From NCBI RefSeq assembly GCF_030253575.1, contig NC_080568.1, positions 2,993,501 through 3,057,500 on the forward strand: DNA of 64,000 nt, given 5' to 3'. The position numbers and the translations under genes are program-made. This DNA comes from Rhododendron vialii (Eukaryota > Streptophyta > Magnoliopsida > Ericales > Ericaceae). The notes under the pieces were generated by a model. The model saw only the letters and a list, made by a program, of their open reading frames with translations, ran no database searches and was not told where the DNA came from. Shown here piece after piece: positions 47,601-58,815 of the stretch. Within the stretch, counting starts at the first letter, position 1. The number at the start of each line of letters is the position of its first letter.

Positions 47601-49599
47601 GAAGACAGATGAATTGGAAAAAAGGGCCACAGGTACGCGAGAGTTTTTTTCCTACCCCAGTAAGTGTGAATTGCTAAGAAGAAAGCATTAAAAGAGGAAT
47701 CCAAATGAAGAAAAATGGATACCTAAGTAACCACTGATACTGGAAGACCAAATAGCACAAGGTGGCTTGTCCAATGTCATACACTTGTCGGACAGCAACA
47801 CTTGTTGGACACTTGCTTTTTGGACACTCATCTTTAATATGATGGTATTTGATTTTTTTTTTTCCAGGACCGGACACTCTTTAGACTCCCGGGCAACACG
47901 CATGTCCATCATTTCAAAGCATTTGAAGCACGTAACATGTAAAAGAAATAACTTGTTATTGAATTATAAGAAAAGCATAAATTTTACTAATGCATATTAA
48001 TCCCTCAAGGTTTCCTAATTCAAGGAATTATAAATACCACTTCCTCATGAATGTATCCTGACTCTTGATCTTTTGCCCCAATACGACTTTGAGGGATCTA
48101 ATCTCAGAACTTGCACTTCATTTATGATTTTTCTAAATTGGTATTAGAACTTTTTGTTCACACTCTTTAGTAGTAATGAGAATATGTGCGGTGAACAAGA
48201 TATTAGTATGCTCAAAGCCTACCACTGTTGTGGGGATGGCTCCGCAGATTCACCTTACCCAGTTTGCTTTATGGACAGCCATGTCCTTGGTTATGTTAAT
48301 GCTGCTTTAGTTGCTCTGTGCTGGTTATGGCCTTAATGTTGTTGAATGTATGATTGAAAAAGAGAACTCCTGAAAAGAGGTTTTGTTTGTTTTCCAGGCC
48401 ACCAAGCGGCATTTGTCTTCCAGGATTGACCGTGTGGATTGTAATCTAGATGAATGTGCTGAGCTTACTGCTGCTACAAGAGAGGAGGTGGGACAGATTA
48501 AAGGTTTACTAGGTATTTAGTTTTTCTGCTGGTGACTTCCAGGTTAATTCACGAAGATATACTTAATTGTTCAGGTTTCTGAACTCCGAGGAGAAGTTAA
48601 AGTGACTTGTGTGGATGTGCAATCCGTTCACCATGCAGTCCGAACTCTGGTGACTCATCTTGCTTTTCCCATGTCTATGAGATTATTGTCGGATGTAAAT
48701 TGGAATGCTGATTTAACTTTTCCCTTGTCCAGGAGACTAAAATCCATAGGATAGAAGGGAAACAGGTATTATATCTTCCGTCATATCGACAATGTGAAAT
48801 TCCAAAAGTTGGTGGTGCCGTCTAAATATCATGGCTTTGGACTTTAATGCTGTGTTCGTCTGCATAGGATTCCACAAATGAAGGAGTGAAGAAGTTGGTC
48901 TATGCTGCCTGGAACTTGGAGAATAGCAGAGCCCCAGAGCGTATTCAGGCACAAGCCTAACTTCATCTCATTTCTTCCATATTTCTCACTTAATATGAGA
49001 GCTCATATTCTCCAAGTTAATTTCTCCCATCTTTTTCTCCTCTAGGCGGCACCATCAAGTTCGTCCAGGCCAGCTCTTGAAATGCCACAAATGACACTCT
49101 CATCGGGGGTAATGACGTGAATTCATGTGTTGTTATGTTAGTATGTGTTTTTAATGATAAAGGACTTAGGTGAACATGCCTTGTACTGAGTTTGAGGCAC
49201 AAATAGTTTAGAGTTATCTATTTAAATTATCTTTGCACTCTGTTGCATCACTTCCACATCAATTTCTCCTATGCTCTTACTCTTCTGTTTGCCTGTGCAG
49301 ACTGAGTCTCCGTCTCCCATACCATCATCGGTGGAATTGCCATCTCCTTCTGCTTCTAATGGAACTACCAAGGTTTGTTTCTGTCCTCAATGGAGTTGAG
49401 CCTGCTGGTAAAAAATGAATTGAAAGAGAGGATTGCAGCGTGGAAAACTAATATATGGTTGTTGCTTATTGGAAAACATCAGAACTGTTCAGCGGACATG
49501 TTTAGTCCATGTCTCTTTGAATATGTTGAGAAGAGTTGTGTCATTCTTTGCAGTGGTTCTGTTTTTGTGGTTAGGAACAGATGAAGTCTTGGATCTCAT

Positions 49600-49657
<58 letters not shown>

Positions 49658-50201
49658 GCGCGCGCGCGAGCACGAGCGAGTATACTCTTGATTCTTTTAC
49701 ATTTCAAAGTTAGGTTTCCACCATTTTTTGGAGTTGTGTCGGTGTACATACCATATTATCATGGCGATTTATTATGGTCATTGCCACTTCTACAAACAAA
49801 AACAATGGCTTGGTTTCTTCTTACAGTTTGATGTGGAATCAATTTGTTGAATAATTTTCATAGATAATTTATTGTTTATGTGTCGTTTGGTACAGCGCCC
49901 ATTGCAAAACGCAGTCTCAGCCTCCGGCCTAAAGGTTATGCCAACTCTATTTATGGTCTGCCTATTTTATTTGCGCGTGCGAGCACTTCAAGTCTAACAT
50001 GGGTTCTATCCATTGCAGGAGCTTCATGGAATGTCAGTAGACGTTGATGCATTGACCAGTCCAGGTGCTTCCAATGGTATTAATGCAACGGGAGATACAA
50101 ACAACGGGAATTCTGGTGCTCGGATGCTTGGGCGGACAATGTCTGGCATCAGCGCTTCTTTAATTTCTAGGACCCGCAGTGCAATGCAGTCATTCAAGTA
50201 G
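42648..50201 (+). CDS. DUF1664 membrane-anchored coiled-coil protein
   Basis: Fourteen exons: 42648-42690, 43733-43806, 43931-44014, 44146-44221, 45454-45518, 46690-46791, 48398-48487, 48575-48649, 48733-48765, 48868-48948, 49046-49108, 49301-49372, 49896-49934, 50019-50201; 359 residues with phases that agree throughout. Layout: N-terminal hydrophobic helix (about 5-21, LTIIIGAGIVGSVL), a polar stretch, a second one at 97-113 (YGIVVVVIVVGCGYIWW), WKLPDMMFATRRS, then a long helical part (about 120-240, AATKRHLSSRIDRVD, VSELRGEVK, VHHAVRTLE) likely a coiled coil, a Ser/Pro-rich part (245-290) and a conserved-looking tail. This is the order of the plant DUF1664 family; function unknown. Introns 6 (46792-48397) and 10 (48949-49045) begin with GC, not GT; no GT site keeps the frame. 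Introns hold a hAT MITE, a TRIM, a LINE remnant and microsatellites. Confidence 0.93.
43045..43306. mobile_element. hAT-like MITE (8-bp TSD CCTCGACC) in intron 1
   Basis: 262 bp. Ends TAGGGCTAAACAAGCCGAGC and GCTCGGTTTGTTTGCAGCCCTA are inverted; CCTCGACC flanks both sides without mismatch (43037-43044, 43307-43314). The inside is built from GAGCTCG and CTCGGCT blocks. It is the reference copy for the fragments at 21789, 42205 and 50745. Confidence 0.93.
44602..44646. repeat. (CT)n microsatellite in intron 4
   Basis: About 22 uninterrupted CT units, just left of the TRIM. Confidence 0.95.
44665..45139 (+). mobile_element. TRIM retrotransposon, complete (TSD TCCCA)
   Basis: 475 bp. Direct repeats of about 159 bp: 5' LTR 44665-44823 and 3' LTR 44982-45139, both starting TGTGAGACCC and sharing CCCACATCGGGGAGTTGGG and TTAACCTTTTGAGC. 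TGGTATCAGAGC at 44826-44837 is the usual primer-binding site (initiator-Met tRNA type), and a purine run GGTGGGGAGA (44971-44980) precedes the 3' LTR. TCCCA flanks both sides (44660-44664, 45140-45144). The 5' LTR ends TA rather than CA, and the LTRs differ by several changes, so the insertion is not new. No coding capacity. It is in the same sense as the host gene, in its intron 4. Confidence 0.92.
46186..46206 (+). mobile_element. LINE insertion reduced to its tail (17-bp TSD)
   Basis: ACAAGTGCCTGATATTG is present at 46169-46185 and again at 46207-46223. Between lie only CCGTTC and a run of about 14 A (plus one C). Long perfect duplication plus poly(A) is the mark of target-primed reverse transcription stopped within a few bases. 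It lies in intron 5 of the DUF1664 gene. Confidence 0.85.
49603..49672. repeat. Compound (CT)n(CA)n(CG)n microsatellite in intron 12
   Basis: About 22 CT units, then CACACACACA, then CGCGCGCGCG. Alternating CA/CG tracts can adopt left-handed DNA. Confidence 0.93.
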
Positions 50202-50744
50202 ACACCATCAAATTTTGAGGTTTTTCTGCCATTAAAGACAGATACGAGACATGTCATTGTACTTTGCATAGGGAAAAAGACCCTTCTGAGGTTATAGCTG
50301 GGGCTCGAGTCAATCCTTAGGAAATATGGAGTGCCAGCCTATACATAGAACTGGAATGGGTACTGAATTTTGTAGATCTTCTGTTTATTTTTATATTGGT
50401 TTAGGATTATGTACAAGTCTGCTTTAAAAATTATACTAGTATTGTTAATAGGAATTTTGAATGGTTGGAAGGGAATTGCAATTTTGGTTGATATTGGAGA
50501 ACTCGAATAGCACGTTATCCCGGATCCTATGGTGGCTGATTTAAAATTGTGCGTCTTTGTTTGGGATTGCCTAACCAATGGATTGAACAGGCGATAAAGT
50601 AATTATGCACCAGGATTTCAATTTATTGTTTGCTCTATTTTCACTGATCAATTTTTATTTTTATTTTTTATTGTTTGCTCTATTTTCACTTATCAATTTT
50701 TATTTTTATTTTTAATGTTTGCTCAATTTTCTGCCCTCTATTGG

Positions 50745-51055
50745 CTAGGGTTGCTAAACGAACTAAGCTATTCGAGTCTGAGCTTGTGTTTGTTCATTAA
50801 AAGATTGTTCAAGTTTGGTCACAAGCTACTATTTGGCTCATTCAGCTTATTCTATAAAGAATTCAAGCTACTTGAGATCAGTTCTTGTTTGGTTTGATTA
50901 AAGCTCGTTTGAGATTGACTCGTCAAACTTGAACACACACACACACATAATTTTTTTGATCAGCAATTTGAAACATGTTTTTTATGCTTATTAAGTTTTC
51001 AAACCAAAGTTGATCAAATACCTGCTTGGCTCGTTTGGCTTGTTTATGACCCTTG
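50745..51055. mobile_element. Decayed GAGCTCG-family hAT-like MITE
   Basis: Starts GGCTAGGGTTGCTAAACGAAC and ends TTGGCTTGTTTATGACCCT, inverted partners of the TAGGGCTGCAAAC type; the inside holds TTCGAGTCTGAGCTTG and GAGATTGACTCGTC blocks and a short CA run. Target duplication unclear. Confidence 0.5.
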
Positions 51056-51280
51056 CTTTTGGCCTTACATTTCTCCACTGCAGTGCACTTATTCAAGTAC
51101 AACTCACATCTATATGTGGGGCTAAAGTAACTATTTAGTGCCCCAAATCACCTCGCTTATGGATCGTGTTTGCACTTGATCAGTATGCTCTCATGTGTAG
51201 ATTCTCTGGTCCCTCATGTGAGGTGATGTGGAATTGTCCATTGTGTGAGGTAATATCGAATTGTAAACCTGAGCCCGAGT

Positions 51281-51305
51281 CGGGGTGGGGCGGGCGGGCG
51301 GGCGG
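51281..51305 (+). other. G-quadruplex-type run
   Basis: Plus strand has GGGGTGGGGCGGGCGGGCG continuing to 51305, at least five G-runs of three or more with one-base spacers, an ideal G-quadruplex pattern in otherwise AT-rich intergenic DNA. Confidence 0.8.
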
Positions 51306-51644
51306 ACAGTGTGCGTGTGGTATATGGGTCAAAGTCCATTTTATCCATGCCCTCTCCTCTCCATCTTTCCCTCCATTACAAATGACCAATTTTGAGACTC
51401 AATTTCTATCACATCTTAAATGGTTTTGTCCAAGTAAATATTCAAACGTCATCTCCTAACATCAACGAATATTTGCCAACTTGGACCCGTCCACAACAAA
51501 GTGTGGGACCCAAAGATTTTATGCCCAAACATTACAAAAAACCTTTCTAAGAAACCATTTTTCTAACACCTCAAATGTGAAGTATTGTTTTAAGTCGAAT
51601 GAGAAGATCCACAGCTATCATTTTGTTTTTTGTAGGGTGTTTCT

Positions 51645-51825
51645 GGCCAGCTTGCACGTACGTCAGACAAATTCCTACAGCCCCTCTCACAATTCTCTCC
51701 ACGCAGGACATGTGAGGTGAGGTTAGCCCCAAAAGTTGCCGGTAAGGAGAATCGAACCTGAGATCTCAGGAGGGAGCACAACCTAAGTCACAAGCCAAGA
51801 ATCAATCCATTGGGTTACGGTATCG
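51645..51825 (-). repeat. tRNA-derived SINE, Au-like
   Basis: On the minus strand: TAACCCAATGGATTGATTC (A box), CAGGTTCGATTCTCC (B box), GGCAACTTTTGGGGCTAACC middle, and a 3' block GTACGTGCAAGCTGGCCAG then AAACACCC. Same family as 22411 and 61925; the best preserved of the three. Confidence 0.78.
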
Positions 51826-53090
51826 GTTTGGATACTGCTCCAAGCCTTTGGACATTTTATGACCATTTTCCTAAGCAGTTGGGTCCAAGCCCAATCCTAG
51901 TCCATTGTAGGAGCTCTTCTAATTCTATTTGCATGACCTTCAGATGTCCTTTGACCAATGCTCGAGTTATATCGAGAAAGGCCCAAAATGACTACTAGTA
52001 ACCGACCCAAACTTGAATTGTCCTATGGGCTCAATCAAGGATAATTTATTGGGGCCCTATCTATTTCAACTAGTGTTTGTTGCAAGTAGTCTAATCTTAG
52101 GCTTGACTCACCCTGGCCTCTTTGTAGGCCCGGCCTTGAGATTTCCGAAATCCCAGGCGAGGTTTGAAAATGAGGCCTCTTATCTTTTAGTATATTAAAT
52201 AGTTGTTCGACATAGGAAACAAGCCAGCCTTGTAGTTCGGAGGCTTCGTGGATGAACCTGTTTGGAGAAAAATGGGTTTTGAGTTTGTTCAAAACCGTTC
52301 AACATTGAATACGAATTGGCTCCATTAATCTCCATTTAATAATTGGTGGAAGGAAGTTAATAAAGATTAATTTAGGTGGAATTTCGATTATTGTATCCTA
52401 GGAGATGGACATCCAAAGATTCCGTAAGCACCGTAGCGATGGTGAATTTGTCATAAGGATATAGCGTTTAACACTAGCCTTGATCATCTTTCACACATTT
52501 TTCTGGTTTTATTTATTCATGATTTTTGCTGATAATGATTTCATCGTTAACAACATAAAAAGTATACATATCTCCTTTACTAAGCCTAGCAGAGGAACCT
52601 TTTTAGGCCTGGGGCATTGGACTCTCACTCGCTAATGGTTCGTTACTCAATTCGACATTCTCGCTTCTGCTTCTTCCGCTACTGCTCACAGGTGCTTCCC
52701 TCCAACTCAAGGTGTCTATTTCATGCTCAAATATAATGTTACATTTCTTATACAGGAGAAAAAGGAATCGAAGTTTTGCAGATGTTTAAGGAAGTTTTCC
52801 ATAGGGTATTTGGTATAGAGAGGGCATAGAGTGGCAGAAAGACAATGTTGAGAAATCTATCTACCTTCTAAATTCGTATTTTGTGATGTAATCCGTTCTG
52901 CTAAGATTCTTATTTCTCAATTACTTATTTTCTGTTTTACGAGATAGGTCATTCATTTTCTCACAATACATTAATTTTTCAAAAAATAAGTACTTATTTT
53001 AGTTAATGACACACACTCTTTACTTTTTTTTTTTCTTTTCCCATTTTGACATTTAACACCCAACTAGGAGTATATAACTTGTGATTGTTT
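51826..53090. other. Intergenic, no gene recognised
   Basis: 52125-52200 is a fragment of the GGCCT-ended element seen at 24772 (GGCCCGGCCTTGAGATTT...GAGGCCTC). The rest shows no conserved reading frame. Confidence 0.35.
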
Positions 53091-53097
53091 TTGATTT

Positions 53098-53279
53098 GAA
53101 AATAAATTCTTTACACCGCCGGTGTAAATATATGTTTCCTCCAAATCAATTGTATTGCGACACGTGTCAAAACAGTAATCCCAATTAATAAATCATGGCG
53201 ATGTGGCACAATGCAATTGATTTGAAGGAAACATATGTTTAATATGTTTACACAGGCGGTGTAAAAAATTTATTTTCTT
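53098..53279. mobile_element. Small MITE with CACCGCC ends
   Basis: AAAATAAATTCTTTACACCG-CCGGTGTAAA on the left and TTTACACAGGCGGTG-TAAAAAATTTATTTT on the right are inverted, as are GGAAACATATG and CATATGTTTCC blocks with TCAATTG inside. About 182 bp, non-coding. Confidence 0.8.
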
Positions 53280-55373
53280 TTCATTTTCTAGTGAATTGGA
53301 ACTATCATGTTCTTTAGTAGAAGGACTGTCAGAAACTGAACTATACTTAAGTAGGAAACTGCTAAAACTCTGTTTGATGTAACATATCATCTACTCTCAA
53401 GCATCTTCCAACCCCAGCTTGCTCAGTTATGCATGGGCACATGAACATGACAAAGACGTACAGGTCAATAAATATTCCTAATTAATCCTTTTTCTATGAG
53501 TCCTGTTTTGATCATATGGGACAATCTTGTTTAACCTTAATCAGATCCGGTAAACAAACTCATTATTATTCAGGATTGTAGTTTGTATGAATTTCCAAAT
53601 AGTACTGAATTGATTGGGACACAGATGTCCAAACACATCCTGACACATCTGTGCGGGTTTAGTGCTGTCTGATATGGGTCTTATGAATTGAGAGAGAATT
53701 ATAATCCGCGTGCGTGAGAGAGAATTGAGAGGCCGAGTGAAAAGTGCTGTCCAAGAATCACAAGACCAATCTCCCTACGCATCTGTGCCCTGAATTCAAA
53801 TACAGACATCTATAACCAAGGGCGCGGCTCTTTCATTATATCGGGGGTTGAAGCGAACCCTTTGGGTTAAAAAAAATACACTAAAATTTATACTATAACC
53901 AAGGGCGGCTCTTTCATTATCTCGGGGATTGAAGCGAACCCTCAGGGTTAAAAAAAATACACTAAAATTTATACTTTTTTTTTTTTTTTTCTGAAATCAA
54001 ATTAGAATTTTCTTTAGTAGTTGGCACCGAATTATTCTTACATAGCCCAGGCACATGAAAATTCACTAGGGTTTGTGAGTAATTACATAATATAGCTCAA
54101 TAAAGCACAGTAAACTAGGCCCAATATAGCTTGGTATAAAAGAATTCTTTTCATTTTGTTACCGTTAAATTAAAATTCTGAAGCCGTCCTTGTAACAGTG
54201 ACATTGCTTTTTTCAGAAACTAATGGCTTGGGTTAATCAACCAAAGTTGTGAATAAGAGAGATTTTTTTTTCAAGGGAATTAATTTTGGCCCTCCAATTT
54301 TAGCCGCTAGAAGTAGAGGTGGAGTGCCAAAATCACATCTTTTTTTCAATCATGGTCAAAAAAAATTAACAAAATAGCTAACCACAAAAACAAATGGAAG
54401 CCCACATGGGTTCTCTCAATTATGGGTGCTGTGGTTGATAGGGAAATGTGGGGACATTTTCCTACTGGCTACTGCTTCTTTCTACCAGTGGCAGTAAAAA
54501 TAATGTTGAAAGGCTTCCATTTTTGGTAAAAGCACAGCCAAGCTCTTTAAAAGCCATTGGCTTCCAACTCTTGTCTTTGTGTTGGGTATTGATTGTACAG
54601 TAATTGAAAGGGACCCTTGTATTATTGCAGTAGCTGATTCATTGGATAGAGAAAAAGCCCTATGGTCCCATAATTTTTGTTCCGAAAAATCGCCTCGAAT
54701 CCTGAATCTGTGATCGAGCTTTCGCGCAATCTCATGCCTTTGAATTCGAGTGGTTTTCGAGGATCTATCGTTTCTGATATATGGTATTCGTGTTTCGGAT
54801 ACGAGGGGCTACACACATGTTGTTGAATTTGTCACAACAAATGACGTTGAAATTTGATTCTCGTAGTGAACGAGTGAAAAGCTGGGTATTTGGTGACATC
54901 TTACCACATTTTGACGTACAATTTCATGAGAATGTTTTCATGCGTAAAACCATGACATTAGTGGTTCGATTGTGTGTGGATTGAATAATTCTTTTTCCTG
55001 TTTTACGATAAGCCGTTGGATGGTTGCCACGTGTAAAATGACTGGACAGTGACCATGATCACAACGACTCCTTTTATTTAGTGACCTTTACAAAGACACC
55101 CTTTGGTTATAGCTTTTAGCCAATGTGTAACTCACCAACCCCAAATGACTTTTGGTCTTTGGGATTAGGAAGGGAACCCCGGAAGGGAACCCGGGAATGT
55201 TGGAGGGAAGCCCGCCCTATAGCCGTGCACTGCGGGCCGTTCATTTTGGTAGTGAACGACTCAGATTTTAATCTGAACAATGGACGGCTCAGATTAATAG
55301 GAGTTCAGATTAAATTCGGGCCGTCTGTGCCAAAATGAACGGCTGGATTAACCAAGATTAATAAACCAAATCT
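53280..55373. other. Intergenic; tandem duplication and MITE fragment
   Basis: Contains the duplication at 53811 and, at 55190-55355, a piece of the GCTGCC MITE family (CGGGCCGTTCATTTTGG paired with CCAAAATGAACGGC; AACGACTCAGATTTTAATCTG). 54600-55130 has open frames but no recognisable protein. Confidence 0.35.
53811..53979. repeat. ~84-bp tandem duplication
   Basis: Two adjacent units starting TATAACCAAGGGCG and both containing GGCTCTTTCATTAT, GAAGCGAACCCT and ACACTAAAATTTATAC. A few differences. Non-coding. Confidence 0.88.
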
Positions 55374-56182
55374 ATGGGTGTAAACGGTTTGATTTGGTCC
55401 GGTTTAGGTATTTTTTCAAACTAAGCCGGACATTCCGGTCTAGACATTTTAGAAACCGAATATTAATGGTTTTGTTGGGTTCGGTTTGACCGGTTTATTC
55501 CGATTTTTGAGACTCTTACTTGTGCGGCATTTTACAGCAAGGAAAAAACTACCATAGACTTCCACCATTTTAATTTCTATTTGAAATTACTCAAATATCA
55601 TAAAATCAAATTAAAAAAACTGAATTAGACGACGAAGTATCATAAAATTAAATAAAAACTAAATTAAATGACGAACTAGCCTAATAAAATCAAGTACAAA
55701 ACTAAATAAAAAATTTATTACTAGTACTTTCTTTAAGAGCTTTCACTTCATCTAGTTGCTCTCCAAGAGACATTTGAGATGGGTATCTCAACTGATTTTG
55801 AATTTTGTGCACAAATATGTCTACATAATACTTTAATTTTTACATTTATATACTACCACCGTCCCTAACTAAGTCTTCGGCCTGCAAATTTAGGACTTCA
55901 AAAAAAAAATTAATTTTTTTTCACAACTTAAAAGAACTCATTGATATTTATTAATTTGAGAAAAAAATTTGATATATTTTTTTTACGAAAAGAATGTATC
56001 TTCTTAAAGTCCTAAGTTTGTGATCCTGACACTTATTAATTAATTTAGGGACAAAGAGAGTATATAAATCCGGTCCGATTTGGTCCATGGTTTATTGACT
56101 TTATTCCGGAGGGTAGAAAACCGGACCGAACCGATTTCTTCTTGACTCGACAAAAATTCAAAAAGGACCAAACCGTTTACCT
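55374..56182. mobile_element. GTAAACGG-ended hAT-like element
   Basis: Left GGTGTAAACGGTTTGATTTGGTCCGG and right GGACCAAACCGTTTACCTCTAG are inverted, with many inner CCGGTTT/AAACCGG blocks. It contains a nested Stowaway-like MITE at 55852-56064. Non-coding. Confidence 0.65.
55852..56064. mobile_element. Stowaway-like MITE nested in the element above
   Basis: TACTACCACCGTCCCTAACTAAGTC on the left and TTAATTTAGGGACAAAGAGAGTATA on the right, the classic plant Stowaway ends bordered by TA; inner AGGACTT and AAGTCCT blocks pair. Confidence 0.7.
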
Positions 56183-56239
56183 CTAGAAACGAAACCATAT
56201 CACCGGTTCGATCCGGTTTCGGTTTACCGTTTTTTATTT

Positions 56240-56924
56240 TCACCCGTAACCAAAAACAGGACAATCTATCCAAAAAAAAAAACCAAAAACAGGACAAGGG
56301 TTTAGAAGAAGAAGCAGTGAATAATCTTTCCGGGCAAAAGAGTGAGCGTGACGTCTTTCTTGTTTGATAGGACTTCTCCTCCCAACAGATAGATGTGATG
56401 AGAGAGAGGTGACTTTCCTTAAAGTGAGAGTTCCCAAAATGGGTGTATGGACCACGTGTCACAATCTCTGACGTTGATGTGCTTGCCTATTTTGGGCAAT
56501 AGATCTGAGCATATTTTTTCTGGTGGGTCCACAGCATTCATTGACACAATTCTTTTTTCTGATCGGAATTAGCTAACACAATTCTATCATCACAGAATCG
56601 GAGACCCTTTGGAGCGCCGGTCCCACGGTTCAAGTCGGCATGGATGACTCGAATTTAATTTGAAGACTTATAAATTTGAATGTCTAATGTTTGGATAAGA
56701 TTTGAGTCATCGAATACTGAGATAAACAATCGAATCAAACACTCTACGCAGTGTAAAGCGAAGGCACTCTACAGCCCAATTTCCATGGTTGATGGTACCA
56801 CATGCAATGTGGAATGGCCTTTGATTTGGTTGTCGAAAAGAGAGAGAGTATTTGTTATGGTTTGGTTGTCAATCATGGGCTAATGCTCCGTTTGGAACTT
56901 GTGAAAAATGATTAAGAAAAAGTG
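56240..56924. other. Intergenic, nothing recognised
   Basis: No coding frame with a recognisable protein and no paired repeat seen. Confidence 0.35.
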
Positions 56925-57482
56925 AGAGTGATTTTCACACTCCCAAAATTGTAAACCGCTGTAACGCCCCGATTTTTGGAAACGATAATTTAATAAATTT
57001 TCAACATTTGTTAAAAATAAATTCATTACAAAATAAATTCTCCTTAATTTCAAGGCACATTTAACAAATATAATAGGAAGGGCACTAGAGTAAACTCTAC
57101 TCCTCACGTCGTTCTTCTTTATTGGCAAGACTCTGAGTAGCACCGTACTCTTCCAAATTATCTGTTCGTCTCTAAATTCTGGCATAAGATGTCAGGGTCA
57201 CAAAAGTAACACCGTAAGCAATTAAGCCCAATAGCTAACTCCTACCCATATGTTCCATACACTAACAAAAATAGCATATAGCAATTTATCATTTTAAAAA
57301 AAATTAGCATCACAAAAATAATCAATGGTGTCGGTGTCTTTTAGAGTTATCGTAGCGTATCGTAAACCGTGTCATCATTTTTCAAATATCGATTTCACTT
57401 TCTATTTTATTTTCTCGAGCACTGGTTCCGCTAACCATCTTTTAGGACCTACCGGGCTCCTAGGCTAAGTTCAGATTTTGCC

Positions 57483-57745
57483 ACCCAAAAGCACTGATTC
57501 CGCTAACCATCTTTCAGATTCCATCGGGCTCTCAGGCTCACACATGCACACTTGAGCCATGATTCCGCTAACCATCTTTCAGATTCCATCGGGTTCTCAT
57601 GCTCACACACACGCACACCTGAGCCATGATTCCGCTAACCATTCTTTCAGATTCCATCAGGTTCTCATGCTCACACACGCACACCTGAGCCATGATTCCG
57701 CTAACCATTCTTTCAGATTCCATCGAGTTCTCATGCTCACACAAT
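57483..57745. repeat. ~66-bp tandem repeats, four units
   Basis: Each unit contains GATTCCGCTAACCAT(T)CTTTC, AGATTCCATC(G/A)GG-like sequence and CTCA(T/G)GCTCACACA, then GCACAC(C/T)TGAGCC. A weaker fifth unit begins near 57423 (GGTTCCGCTAACCATCTTTTAGG). Units are contiguous, not separated by unique spacers. Confidence 0.88.
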
Positions 57746-58324
57746 TATCAATCCTTTTACATTTCATTTTCCCATTTATTTTCGTATCCCATTTCTCGTT
57801 TCTCGTGTTTCGTACATATGCATCATTTCGCACGTTCACATTATTCTTTCAAAACTTGCTACAATCGTACGATAATAATAAGTCACTAATTTCACGCATC
57901 TCTATGTTCGACAACATTGAAAATTATAACATTACAACTTATCAACAAACATGCAGTTAATTAACCATGACAACGATAAAATCAACTTTTCAATTAAAAC
58001 AATTCAGTTATGTGATATCCTAAAAATAATATATAAATAGGTAAACATATAGCACATCAGCATTATACTTAGGTGAGCAGATAGGAGGTTTCTACCGTTC
58101 TCCTTGGCGGTAGGATAGCTACAGAGTACGTCGAGTGAAAATGCGAACGGAGGAACGTCGTTTCGGCTTGACCAAAGAATAAAGGAAAATAATTTTTTTT
58201 TCTTTTCCTTTTTCCTTTCTTTCCCTCTTTTCTTTCTTCCTCTCCTTAGTTGTGCCGTGCATGCAAGTGTGGAGTGTGTGTGGTCATGGTTTGGAAAGGG
58301 AGTGAGACTTGCCTATTTATACTA

Positions 58325-58815
58325 GTAGGAGAAGAATCTAGATAAAATCTAGAAAAATCAATTCAAATCATGATCATAATCTTACTATATCTAAACAAAA
58401 TCTTATAATATCTAATAATATCTACTAAAATCTAAAACATATCCTAATGAATCTAATCAAATCATAGTATATCTATTTGATATTATCCAAAAAGATTTAG
58501 GATTATCTAATGAGATCTAATAAAATCTAGGGAAATCCAAGTATATCTAAGAATATCTAGAATAATCTTCCAAAATCTAGGTATATCAAGATGAAATCTA
58601 ACATTAACTTTCACAAAATCTAACCATAATCTATATAATATCTAACAAAATCTATATAATATCTAATAAAATCCAACAAAATCTATATAATATCTAATAA
58701 AATCCAATATCAAATCTTAGTGAATCCATATCAAATCTTAAGAATATCTAATTATATCTTAGGATATCCAATCATATCTTATCCTAATCAAATATAATCT
58801 TATCCTAGATTTTTA
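58325..58815. repeat. Degenerate AATCTA-type AT-rich array
   Basis: About 490 bp of variants of AATATCTAATAAAATCTA with scattered ATC(T/C)A units, plus-strand poor in G. Part of the LTR-like block. Confidence 0.75.

Larger units (their letters stand above)
50202..51640. other. 3' flank of DUF1664; repeats; no gene
   Basis: No second gene found. Contains a duplicated TTGTTTGCTCTATTTTCACT unit at 50624-50720, the GAGC-type element at 50745 and a G-rich run at 51281. 51060-51250 and 51310-51640 show nothing recognisable. Confidence 0.35.

Noticed and set aside
49489..49831. Open frames in intron 12 of DUF1664
   Set aside because: Translations of the CT/CA/CG microsatellite, giving Ser-Leu or Arg-Glu repeats.
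55123..55338. Open frame with GLGREPRKG
   Set aside because: Coincides with a MITE fragment with paired arms; no conserved domain.
57483..57745. CRISPR-like regular repeats
   Set aside because: Units are contiguous with no unique spacers, the host is a plant, and the block is inside an LTR-like element.
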